This document shows positions 14,908-22,007 of a DNA stretch of 23,569 nucleotides, piece by piece (within the stretch, counting starts at the first letter, position 1; the number at the start of each line of letters is the position of its first letter). A model generated the notes under the pieces. The model ran no database searches. It worked only from the letters and a program-made list of their open reading frames with translations, and had not been told where the DNA came from. The position numbers and the translations under genes were made by a program. The DNA comes from a virus: positions 1 to 23,569 of the IMG/VR virus record IMGVR_UViG_3300035487_000104, one strand, 5' to 3'.

Positions 14908-15643
14908 AGTTGTTCCTAAACCTTCCTGTGTTTAGTCTGTGCTTGTCATTCTGTACATAACTCTTGTGTCTTTTAGCAGCCTGTTCAATCTTAGGATCGA
15001 CACCAGACTTAAACAATGACATTGCTGTTGATTTGGATTCGGCTAGTAGGTAGGGAAACATTGTACCGTCAATGTCAGGAATAAAACCATCCTGTGTTAC
15101 ATCGAAGGTAGGGTACTTAACTCCGTAGCCCCTTGTCTTACTGCTCTGTAGGGTAGCCTCAAAACTGGAATCAAAGCTATCGAACACGATTGTCTCATCA
15201 TCAAAGGATGTGTAGTAAGAAGGCATAGTATCGTTACGAATAAGTAAAGTGCTTCCAGAGTTTACATCTGCAACCTTTACTACTGTACTGGAAAGACTGT
15301 CTCTTCCATCTGAGATAGAGAAGAACTCGTCTGGTGTTAGGTAGGTTGTCCTACGGTAATCAATGCCACCAGAAGTCTCAGATACGTTGTAGTCTAAAAA
15401 CTCAATGTTCTTTACACGTAAAGGAAAGGCAAAGTGTGTAGGTCTAGCTGACTGAGATAGTGAGTCCAGCTTTAATATTTGGGCATGTTCAGGGATAAAA
15501 CGAGAAGCTACAAGGCTGAAGAAGGTTGTCTTAATAACTAAAGCAACTTGCTCTGCTTCATTAGAATCCGATAGGCTGTTAATCTCTTCCGAATCCATGT
15601 CGGATAAGATGTTCTGCACCATCTCTAGAAGAGTCATTTTCAT
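14894..15643 (-). CDS. tail tubular protein A (gp11-like), 249 aa
   Basis: A 249-residue tail adaptor of the podovirus tubular protein A family, which forms the ring under the portal and links head to tail. Seen: N-terminal helix with LLEMVQNILSDMDSEEINSL, the segment VIKTTFFSLVASRFIPEHA, the strand region FAFPLRVKNIEFLDYNV and a basic C-terminus (KRHKSYVQNDKHRLN). T7 gp11 is 196 residues, so this one is somewhat long. I chose ATG at 15643, one base after the upstream stop (TAA-C-ATG); the frame also offers GTG at 15652 and ATG at 15637. It follows a surface-type protein and overlaps the next gene. Confidence 0.87.
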   Translation of the reverse strand: MKMTLLEMVQNILSDMDSEEINSLSDSNEAEQVALVIKTTFFSLVASRFIPEHAQILKLDSLSQSARPTHFAFPLRVKNIEFLDYNVSETSGGIDYRRTTYLTPDEFFSISDGRDSLSSTVVKVADVNSGSTLLIRNDTMPSYYTSFDDETIVFDSFDSSFEATLQSSKTRGYGVKYPTFDVTQDGFIPDIDGTMFPYLLAESKSTAMSLFKSGVDPKIEQAAKRHKSYVQNDKHRLNTGRFRNNYGRR

Positions 15644-15644
15644 G

Positions 15645-16217
15645 TTATGCACTCATTCCAATAATTGTAAAGTAGATAGATGCATAGTTAACCGTCACAG
15701 CATCAGCACTTGCTTTAGTTTTAATTTCAATGTAATCGTTCTGGGCCAAGGCAGTTAAACCTGTAACTGTAATAGAACCCCAAGTACCTGTGGATATACT
15801 ACGGATTGCTCTTGATCCTACAATCTCTGTTCCGTTCTTAAACAAGGCCCACTCAATATCGTGGCTGGGGCCAGTGGACTGTGTAGCAGATAGAGTAAGA
15901 TTTAAAAGACCTGTGATTGCTGTAGCACTTGTATACTTTAAACGTAGGTTAGGAGAGGTAACTACTGTAAAGCCATTGTTTACTGTACTGTCTACCGTAG
16001 GAGAAAGAAAAGTCTCTGTTGTACTCGTAACAAGGATGTGACCATACGGGGAAGCTTTATCAAATGTTGTAGCTACTGCTAAGTGTTGGTGTATAGGTTG
16101 CCACGTACCTGAACCAGAACCATTAGCTACGTAAGTAGAACCACTGCTTGCAGCAGCCGTACCTTTAGGTTCGTGAAGGGAGCTACCAGTAAGTACTGAG
16201 TGTTCTACGTTAGCCAT
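15645..16217 (-). CDS. putative virion surface or fibre-type protein, 190 aa
   Basis: A 190-residue, Ser/Thr/Gly-rich beta protein. The N-terminus (NVEHSVLTGSSLHEPKGTAA then SGSTYVANGSGSGTWQP) has a layout that I recognise from phage structural proteins attached to capsid or tail. The C-terminal 100 residues alternate short strands (LLNLTLSATQSTG, DYIEIKTKASADAVTVNYAS) and look like a jelly-roll or sandwich. It is the first gene after a terminator-like hairpin and a consensus promoter, and lies between major capsid protein and tail tubular A. It may be a head decoration or head-fibre protein; no enzyme motif. AAGGA lies nine bases before ATG 16217. Confidence 0.75.
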   Translation of the reverse strand: MANVEHSVLTGSSLHEPKGTAAASSGSTYVANGSGSGTWQPIHQHLAVATTFDKASPYGHILVTSTTETFLSPTVDSTVNNGFTVVTSPNLRLKYTSATAITGLLNLTLSATQSTGPSHDIEWALFKNGTEIVGSRAIRSISTGTWGSITVTGLTALAQNDYIEIKTKASADAVTVNYASIYFTIIGMSA

Positions 16218-16254
16218 TGTGATTAGTCCTTATCGGGGGAGACTTGTTAAGACT

Positions 16255-16283
16255 ATTATACACACAAGTAAAATAGTTGTCAA
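16255..16283 (-). promoter_or_regulatory. consensus sigma-70 promoter for tail genes
   Basis: Read on the minus strand: TTGACA (16283-16278), a spacer of exactly 17 bases, then TATAAT (16260-16255). Both boxes are perfect consensus. The expected start of transcription is near 16248, giving a leader of about 30 bases before the 190-residue gene, with AAGGA in it. It sits in the 118-base gap after the major capsid gene. The spacer contains TTACTTGTG, shared nearly exactly with the portal promoter. Confidence 0.88.
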
Positions 16284-16290
16284 GTGAAAA

Positions 16291-16320
16291 AGAGTAGAAG
16301 GAGGAGATTTCTCCCCTCCC
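16291..16320 (-). terminator. probable terminator after the major capsid gene
   Basis: On the minus strand, GGGGAG (16316-16311) can pair with CTCCTC (16306-16301) around AAAT, with one G-U pair, and the stem can extend weakly. CTTCTACTCTTTTTC follows, so the U-tract is present but starts about nine bases after the stem. It lies some 20 bases past the capsid gene stop and directly before the promoter for the tail genes. The distance of the tract makes it a partial or weak terminator. Confidence 0.55.
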
Positions 16321-16335
16321 CCTGTATTTATGTCA

Positions 16336-17283
16336 CTATGCTAAAGGAGCAGTAAGTACAGTAACAAAGTTTTCTGGACGGTACAATTTCAGACCGTAAC
16401 GTGCAGTAGTAACAAACTCTGTACGTTGGTAGTCTTTGTTGTACTCTGTGTCCACAGTTGGCATCTGACGCCATGCACCAACAAACGGTACTACTGCTTG
16501 GTCAGCAGAGAAGAACATGTTGTTGAGAGCTACGTTTGGAGCAGCTATGCCACCAACTGTTTCAGCACCAGCATTGGCACGAAGGTAGTTAGAAGTATAA
16601 ACGTCAAAGCCGTAGATGTTGGCGATGAAGGACATACCTGTTGCAATACCTGTGTTGACGATACCTTCCCACTTTGGGTTGTTAGCAACTGTTGTCAAGG
16701 ATGAAAGTGTGTTCAGTTCAAACTCAACTGATGGGTCTACAATAGCAACGAGGTTACGTTGTGGAACCTTACCAGTTTTTAATGCACGAAGGGCTTTAGC
16801 AAAGTCAGCTACACCAATCTTGCCACTGCCACCTGATCCTACCATACGGTGAGCAACACCATTGATAAGGTTCGGGTTAGCATTTGTTTGTTCGGAACTT
16901 AGTTTCATAATGTCTGTTTCCAGACGTTCCATCAAAGCACGTTCCTGAAGTGGTACGAACTGTGACATTACTTCGTTTGCATAGTACACATCTTGCATTG
17001 CTTTGTTTGTGATGTAGTTACCAGACTGCAAGTACTCAGTAATTGTGAAAGTAAACTGAGCATCGTCAAGTGCTGTGTATGCAACACTTGTGTCCTCAGT
17101 GTAGTTAGCAACGGTTGCATCACCCAAGGATGGGATTTTAAAGGTATCACCGTCTGGGAAGCTGTCGAGCCACTTCACATACTGCATACCTTGCAGTTCG
17201 TCACGTAAGATTTCTTTAAGTTCGGCAGACCAAACTTCAGCACGTTTCATTAGTGCTAGGGTTGCTACTGTATTACCAGCCAT
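16336..17283 (-). CDS. major capsid protein, 315 aa
   Basis: A 315-residue major head protein, expected to have the HK97 fold and form the capsid shell. It follows the scaffold gene by 11 bases, as in T7 (gene 9 then 10; gp10A is 345 residues). Seen: N-terminal helix (AEVWSAELKEILRDELQ), the loop/strand region DTFKIPSLGDATVANYTED, a long helix (VMSQFVPLQERALMERLETD) and a C-terminal YGLKLYRPENFVTVLTAP, the usual ending of a capsid protein. The gene has its own strong ribosome binding site (AAGGA, eight bases before ATG) and is followed by a terminator-like hairpin. No sign of a frameshifted long form. Confidence 0.9.
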   Translation of the reverse strand: MAGNTVATLALMKRAEVWSAELKEILRDELQGMQYVKWLDSFPDGDTFKIPSLGDATVANYTEDTSVAYTALDDAQFTFTITEYLQSGNYITNKAMQDVYYANEVMSQFVPLQERALMERLETDIMKLSSEQTNANPNLINGVAHRMVGSGGSGKIGVADFAKALRALKTGKVPQRNLVAIVDPSVEFELNTLSSLTTVANNPKWEGIVNTGIATGMSFIANIYGFDVYTSNYLRANAGAETVGGIAAPNVALNNMFFSADQAVVPFVGAWRQMPTVDTEYNKDYQRTEFVTTARYGLKLYRPENFVTVLTAPLA

Positions 17284-17294
17284 TGTCGTATTCC

Positions 17295-18062
17295 TTATTT
17301 CATAAAGTTGTCACCCAGACGGTCGGCATCAGCCATCATTTGCCGTTGGGTTGAGGGTTTATAGTATAGCTTAGAGTTTTCTCTACGTAGCTTCTGATAG
17401 AAGGCGAAGTCTTGAGTAGAGGATGCTTGCATTGTAGAACCTTCAGTACGAATGCTCCCTTGAATTATTGGAGAGAGTTGAGGTGCTGGCTTACCCATGA
17501 GTTGCATAAATGCAGATGGGGATTTAGCAGCCATACCTTGTAGCTCTGCCATTGGTAGTCCAAGTTCAGAAGCCTTCTGTTGTACAGCAGAGGCAGCTTC
17601 CGTTCCGTAGGACTTTTCAAGTTCCGATTCAACTAGGGCAATATTGCTCTTTGCAAAACCTTCTTGCTCTCGTTTCTTCAGGGTCTGTTCAACTAGGCTC
17701 TCAATGTTTGCTTCACTCGAATTTAGCTGGGTGTTAGCCGTACTCGAAGTGCCACCGTTATTATTATTGGGGTCTGAAAGTTCGGCGGTGGATTCCGAGG
17801 CCGTTTCTCTCAGTTGGTCTGCAACTCCTAGTCGATAAGCCTGTTTCTCTAGGTCAGATTTTAAAGCAGCATTCTCTTGTTTCATCTGTTCGATAAAACT
17901 ATCTGCTTCTAACTTCCCTTTAGCTAGTGCTTCGACATCATTGAACTTACGTCCCTCTCCCACAAGATCACCTAGGACTGAAGAACTGGTCGGCTCTCCA
18001 AAGGCGGATACTTGTTCAGTCTGTGATACAGGGGTCACCTGATCCTCAGAAAATACCCTCAT
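17295..18062 (-). CDS. capsid scaffolding protein, 255 aa
   Basis: A 255-residue scaffold that directs assembly of the prohead and then leaves. It lies between portal and major capsid genes, the standard place. It is acidic and helical with a coiled-coil segment at about 46-80 (KGKLEADSFIEQMKQENAAL), a low-complexity linker with four Asn in a row (DPNNNNGGTSS) near 97-107, and a C-terminal basic/aromatic end (FYQKLRRENSKLYYKPS) followed by DRLGDNFMK, typical of scaffold domains that bind the coat protein. T7 gp9 is 307 residues. ATG 18062 follows AAGGA by six bases. Confidence 0.86.
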   Translation of the reverse strand: MRVFSEDQVTPVSQTEQVSAFGEPTSSSVLGDLVGEGRKFNDVEALAKGKLEADSFIEQMKQENAALKSDLEKQAYRLGVADQLRETASESTAELSDPNNNNGGTSSTANTQLNSSEANIESLVEQTLKKREQEGFAKSNIALVESELEKSYGTEAASAVQQKASELGLPMAELQGMAAKSPSAFMQLMGKPAPQLSPIIQGSIRTEGSTMQASSTQDFAFYQKLRRENSKLYYKPSTQRQMMADADRLGDNFMK

Positions 18063-18064
18063 TG

Positions 18065-18307
18065 TTATTCCTTGTCTAAGTTGATGAGATCAAGAACAGT
18101 GGTCACTGCCCTATTAAACCCATTACGATCTGCTTGCTTGTATGCCCACGAAGGGGAGTCATAGTCACTAGCAGGGTTACTATCCTTGAGCAGAGGCTCT
18201 AGAATTTCTTTAAGACGGTCAAGGCTCTCACGATTTGATTGGAGTACTTGGGTAACCGACTCTTTATCTTTCTTAGTCTTACAGCCCTTAAACCATGCTG
18301 TCTTCAT
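18065..18307 (-). CDS. hypothetical protein between portal and scaffold, 80 aa
   Basis: An 80-residue protein of unknown function. It begins MKTAWFKGCKTKKDKESV, has a helix with a leucine pattern (LDRLKEILEPLLKDS), then YDSPSWAYKQADRNGFNRA and a final helix VTTVLDLINLDKE. No membrane segment or known motif; the central aromatic block looks conserved. The start overlaps the portal stop as TAATG, so its translation is probably coupled to the portal, and it ends two bases before the scaffold start. A small assembly factor for the portal or scaffold is plausible from place alone. Confidence 0.8.
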   Translation of the reverse strand: MKTAWFKGCKTKKDKESVTQVLQSNRESLDRLKEILEPLLKDSNPASDYDSPSWAYKQADRNGFNRAVTTVLDLINLDKE

Positions 18308-20103
18308 TACTGCTGTTCCTCTTCAGCTACTTGCTCTGCAGGTGCAGCCTCAAGCTCTTGCATACCCTCTTCAGCCTTCTCTTCCTGTTCAGCTTCAAAA
18401 TCAACTTGAGCTTCTGTGACAACTTTCTGTGTTTCAAGTTGCTCAGTAACTGAGATGTTTTCACTGAAGAGTGCTGGCTCACCAAGTTCATCTGCAAGCA
18501 AACGAGCAAACTCTTTACCTGAAAGGTGGGCAGCTACCGTAGGATCAGATGCTTTAATTTGGAACATGGTGGTGAGGTTCTGCACACGTTGAGCACGTTC
18601 AGCAAAGTGTCTGGCTCCCAAGGGAACAAGCTTACCATTTGCCTTAATGTCCTCACGGGTAATCTGTGTAAAAAAGTAAAGACCTGTATCATCGTTAAGC
18701 ACACGTACTGTATCTTGATAGTCCATATTTCTACGGGATACTTCAAGCATAGCATTTAAGATTGGCTCAAGGAACACACGTTCAAAGTGAGCAGTCTTGT
18801 GTTGGAAGATACGTCCAGCTGCAGTCATTAGCTGACCTACTTCAAAGGCTGTCTTCTCACCTGCACTACGAATACCCATAGCTTCACGGGGAGCACCAGC
18901 CATCATTTCCATCTTAGCTTCGATGTTGTTTATCTGGAAGTCAGCATTCAAGGCTGTTGTATCTGGTGCTAAGTAACCAACGTCACCCTCATCTCCAAGG
19001 TAGATACGAGCATTAGGAGCAAAGTCAAAGTCCTCTACATCTCCACGTATCTTAAGAACGGGGTAGGCTATCTGGTCAAACACATCAGCCTTTAAGTTTT
19101 CAAGATGGTCGATACGGTACTGCATCCCAACTAGATTGTCAAGCGGCCCCATAGCATAAAGGTTGTCAGGACGTTCTCTCCACCCTGCATGGAAGATAGG
19201 GTCACGGCCTAACCAGCTAGGGTTTTCTTCATTGCTTAAAACGTATGCACGATCAACAATAGTAATTATACGGTTGTTTAAAAACTCTCCGTTCTCTGAG
19301 TCGTATATGTCTCCGTAGAAAGTAAGTACCTCTACGTAGTTAGATTCATAGTACGAGGAAATGTTTGAGAAACCATCAGCTACAAAACCTTCTGACTTAC
19401 TGGTAGTTACGTCTGCACCAAGAGAAGTTGAACGGTTCTTTAACATCCTATCAAAGATTTCAGAAGTGTACTCAGGATTTAAACCTGACTTAATCTTACG
19501 TTGTATCTCACCCATTGTAAGAATAGATCGTATAATTTTAGGGCTGTCACCAAATTCAGATGCAACAGGATTGAAGCAAATGTCGTAAGGAGAAACACGT
19601 ACAAGTTTAGGCCCAATATAATTTACTACACGGTCACCGTCTTTGTACTCTGTTATCTTACGTTGAAACTCTACCATAGCAAAACAATTACCGTACTGGA
19701 TATAGTCGTTAATCAGTCGGCTTGTTGTATTAACAAAGTCTGACTGATTGATCTTGTTGTCCATGTAGGCTTGTATAATGTCTCGTTTTATCTTAACGTC
19801 TGAGTCTTCATCAGTTGCCTCAAACCTCATCCAACGCCTCTGGGGAAACAGTGCTGCAAAGTAGTTAGCATGTAGGTTGTCAGCAATCTGTGTGAGCTTT
19901 GGAGTAGTAGTAGAGTTAGACCAAGGCAACTTGTTATTGCTTGTTGTACGTGTATCTGTAGCATAGATGTAGTTACGAAGCTCTTTCCATTCCTTAATCT
20001 TTTCAGAACGGGCATTGTTCCACTCAGTCCAACGGCTAGAAACATCCACAGCCAAGGCGTGAGGATCAATCATGCTTTCAATATCTATTGTAGTACCAGC
20101 CAT
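18307..20103 (-). CDS. portal (head-to-tail connector) protein, 598 aa
   Basis: A 598-residue portal of the podovirus gp8 type, forming the ring at one capsid vertex through which DNA enters and leaves. Strong signs: N-terminal helix (SSRWTEWNNARSEKIKEWKE), the LPWSNSTTTPKLTQI block, RVSPYDICFNPVAS, the segment DNLVGMQYRIDHLENLKADV and the family hallmark GIRSAGEKTAFEVGQLM followed by a long helix with FERVFLEPILNAMLE. The C-terminal 50 residues are very acidic with many Glu and Gln, probably disordered. T7 gp8 is 536 residues. AGGAG lies five bases before ATG 20103, and a strong promoter lies just upstream. Confidence 0.94.
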   Translation of the reverse strand: MAGTTIDIESMIDPHALAVDVSSRWTEWNNARSEKIKEWKELRNYIYATDTRTTSNNKLPWSNSTTTPKLTQIADNLHANYFAALFPQRRWMRFEATDEDSDVKIKRDIIQAYMDNKINQSDFVNTTSRLINDYIQYGNCFAMVEFQRKITEYKDGDRVVNYIGPKLVRVSPYDICFNPVASEFGDSPKIIRSILTMGEIQRKIKSGLNPEYTSEIFDRMLKNRSTSLGADVTTSKSEGFVADGFSNISSYYESNYVEVLTFYGDIYDSENGEFLNNRIITIVDRAYVLSNEENPSWLGRDPIFHAGWRERPDNLYAMGPLDNLVGMQYRIDHLENLKADVFDQIAYPVLKIRGDVEDFDFAPNARIYLGDEGDVGYLAPDTTALNADFQINNIEAKMEMMAGAPREAMGIRSAGEKTAFEVGQLMTAAGRIFQHKTAHFERVFLEPILNAMLEVSRRNMDYQDTVRVLNDDTGLYFFTQITREDIKANGKLVPLGARHFAERAQRVQNLTTMFQIKASDPTVAAHLSGKEFARLLADELGEPALFSENISVTEQLETQKVVTEAQVDFEAEQEEKAEEGMQELEAAPAEQVAEEEQQ

Positions 20104-20111
20104 TTCGACTC

Positions 20112-20122
20112 CTAAGACTTAG
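20112..20122. promoter_or_regulatory. palindrome overlapping the portal ribosome binding site
   Basis: CTAAGTCTTAG on the minus strand is a perfect inverted repeat with one central base. Its right arm overlaps TTAGGAG, the ribosome binding site of the portal gene. With a three-base loop it could make a weak hairpin hiding part of the site; as double-stranded DNA it could be a small operator. It may also be chance, given its short length. Confidence 0.35.
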
Positions 20123-20126
20123 CTTA

Positions 20127-20144
20127 TGTGATAATAATATCACA
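20127..20144. promoter_or_regulatory. inverted repeat over the portal promoter -10 region
   Basis: TGTGATA (20127-20133) and TATCACA (20138-20144) are a perfect seven-base inverted repeat around ATAA. The -10 box TATTAT of the portal promoter lies inside it. Placement over the -10 fits an operator for a repressor or activator; no U-tract follows, so it is not a terminator. Confidence 0.45.
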
Positions 20145-20162
20145 ATGTAATTTTATTGTCAA
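20134..20162 (-). promoter_or_regulatory. near-consensus sigma-70 promoter for portal and head genes
   Basis: On the minus strand, TTGACA (20162-20157), exactly 17 bases, then TATTAT (20139-20134): one mismatch from consensus. The start of transcription would be near 20127, giving a leader of about 25 bases before the portal ATG. The -35 sits directly behind the terminase stop codon. CACTTGACAA and TTAC-TTGTG elements are shared with the tail promoter at 16255-16283. Confidence 0.85.
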
Positions 20163-20165
20163 GTG

Positions 20166-21710
20166 CTAAAATGCAACACCACCAAACTTAGGGTGAAATA
20201 CTACATTGTTTTCTTGACCTTGGGTTCTTCTTACTGACACACTTGGCTTGATAGCTACCTCAACAGCAGCTGCTAAACAGTCCTTGCAGTCATCGTGGGC
20301 TGGGTTGTAAGAGACTAGCTCTTCCTCTAAGACTTGACAGTTGCCGCCACGGTAGTGATACACCTGTAAGTTGTCGTAACGTGGTTCAAGGATTGCTGCA
20401 ATACGTTCCTCTTTAGAACCTTGGTGACGGTTAGGTCTGTGCTCATCAATCTTTAATGCTAGACCGTTAGGCTTGATGTAGTTATCTTTAAGTTCAGATA
20501 CGATGGCTGACTGAGCAGCTGTACACTCTGCTCTTAGCTTCCTGAAGTCCCAACGGTTTAACAAGTCAAGTATGTGCCTGAAGTATTCAGAAATCTTATC
20601 TGTCTTAAAACGATCTATGTCTAAAACATATACGTTATTTTCAGAGTCCACTCCAATGACGATGATGGCAGTGTAGTCGGCACGTTTACTGACAGAGTAA
20701 GCAAAGTCCACAGCTGCACTAACATTTAATTTACGTCCTAGATAATGCCACTGTCCGTTGTCTCTAGTCATATGCTTACGTTCATAGTACTGAAACTTCT
20801 CATAGGCTATAGGCTGAGTGTCAGGATCAGTAGGGTCATTGTAGTACTGAGCACGAAACTGAACTCTGTCTAAGTACTGTCCACGTTTCTTAGCTAAGAT
20901 TTTAATGTTAAACCCAAAGTACTTACCATCTCTACGTAGCTGACGGGGCCAAAGAAAGTCACCAGTACCGTCACCATCATCCTCTACAGCCCTCTCCATT
21001 ACTTCATAGATTTCTGCCTTACCTTCTAGCTCACCAGCATCTGAGTACAGGTCTTCCTCCATGCCCATTAGATCACTGTAAAGGTCTTTCGGGTGGTAAC
21101 GTGTACCGACTACCCACTCCTGTGCCTCACTGCCCTCTATAGAGGATAACAGGGAGTACTGAGATTTAACTTTGTTACGTCCCTCGTTAGTGTAAGCATT
21201 CTCAAACACAACAACATCATCTAGTACTGCAATGTCACAGTGCATACCTGTAAGGGAAGTAGTAAGTCCACCAGTAAAGATTGATGGGTCACGTATAGAT
21301 TCTTTCTTACGGTCTGGGTGGTCTAAGGCAATCTCAGATGTAGTCCACTTCTCTCGTTTACTCTCATCTTTGTTTAAGTGTTGAGGCCAATACTTCTGGT
21401 GTATGTCTGACTCAAAGATGTTCTTGATAAACGATAGCTGCTTCTGGGCTAGGTTGGAGGTAGCTGAAATGTACAGCACCCGTAGGCTAGGGTTCTTAGT
21501 TAACTCCCATGCAACCCTGTAGGCTACCATAGCTGACTTGCCGTGGTCACGAGGAAACAGAAGCAACTGATGGGTCTTAGCTTCTTGCCTAGTCCACCAC
21601 TTGCACACATCTTCGTGGCAGTTACCTAGTACTCGTTGAGGAGCTACAAGCCTAATGAAAGTTATTAAGCTTGTTTCTGCAGCCTCTCTGATTTCAGTTA
21701 GAGTAGCCAT
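20166..21710 (-). CDS. terminase large subunit, 514 aa
   Basis: A 514-residue DNA-packaging motor and nuclease. With ATG at 21710: deviant Walker A FPRDHGKSA at 52-60, the SATS helicase-type block at 82-85, Walker B with IAVLDD at 160-165 and VGTRYHP at 201-207. The nuclease half shows AAVDFAYS (D335), RAECTA (E395) and HDDCKDCL (D473, D474, D477), fitting the RNase H-like acidic triad. T7 gp19 is 586 residues. The frame is open back to ATG 21749, which would overlap the previous gene by 32 bases and has no ribosome binding site; MATLTEIREAA at 21710 is the better start. The small terminase subunit is not seen here. Confidence 0.94.
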   Translation of the reverse strand: MATLTEIREAAETSLITFIRLVAPQRVLGNCHEDVCKWWTRQEAKTHQLLLFPRDHGKSAMVAYRVAWELTKNPSLRVLYISATSNLAQKQLSFIKNIFESDIHQKYWPQHLNKDESKREKWTTSEIALDHPDRKKESIRDPSIFTGGLTTSLTGMHCDIAVLDDVVVFENAYTNEGRNKVKSQYSLLSSIEGSEAQEWVVGTRYHPKDLYSDLMGMEEDLYSDAGELEGKAEIYEVMERAVEDDGDGTGDFLWPRQLRRDGKYFGFNIKILAKKRGQYLDRVQFRAQYYNDPTDPDTQPIAYEKFQYYERKHMTRDNGQWHYLGRKLNVSAAVDFAYSVSKRADYTAIIVIGVDSENNVYVLDIDRFKTDKISEYFRHILDLLNRWDFRKLRAECTAAQSAIVSELKDNYIKPNGLALKIDEHRPNRHQGSKEERIAAILEPRYDNLQVYHYRGGNCQVLEEELVSYNPAHDDCKDCLAAAVEVAIKPSVSVRRTQGQENNVVFHPKFGGVAF

Positions 21711-21717
21711 AGTGTGC

Positions 21718-21996
21718 TCATGGTGCTTCCCAGATGCATGTGTCTTCATTCAGAACCCAGCCTTCATCTGGCTGAGGCTCATAGAAGGCATCCCGTGTTG
21801 CATCGTATATTGAGCCAATGCCAGCATAGTTCTTACGTAGAGGTGTGCCACCGTCTGAGTGTACGCCGCCTAAAGTGTTGTAGCTAGTTTGCAGCCACGT
21901 ACCCGCCGAGCTATCTATGAATGTATCGAAGAACTCAGCCTCTGCTACAATGACTTGCTCGACGATGCCGCCGTTTACTTTTGCATAATGTGCCAT
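21718..21996 (-). CDS. conserved phage protein next to tail fibre, 92 aa
   Basis: A 92-residue protein beginning MAHYAKVNGGIVEQVIVAEA and containing EFFDTFIDSSAGTWLQTSY and RKNYAGIGSIYDATRDAFY, ending DTCIWEAP. I recognise this pattern as a common phage protein often found beside tail fibre genes in marine phages of several morphologies; the function is not known to me, perhaps a tail or assembly part. The copies I recall often run on with extra repeats after the IWEAP-type end, so this one may be a short form. It lies between fibre and terminase genes, eleven bases after the fibre stop, and ATG 21996 has a GGAG-type site just upstream. Confidence 0.82.
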   Translation of the reverse strand: MAHYAKVNGGIVEQVIVAEAEFFDTFIDSSAGTWLQTSYNTLGGVHSDGGTPLRKNYAGIGSIYDATRDAFYEPQPDEGWVLNEDTCIWEAP

Positions 21997-22007
21997 GTTT
22001 TATTCTC

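Noticed and set aside
16336-16360. Programmed frameshift at the end of the capsid gene (as in T7 10A/10B)
   Set aside because: No slippery heptamer and no open frame continues past the stop; a terminator-like hairpin follows at once.
21711-21749. Upstream ATG at 21749 as terminase start
   Set aside because: It overlaps the preceding gene by 32 bases and has no ribosome site; ATG 21710 just after the upstream stop begins a typical sequence.
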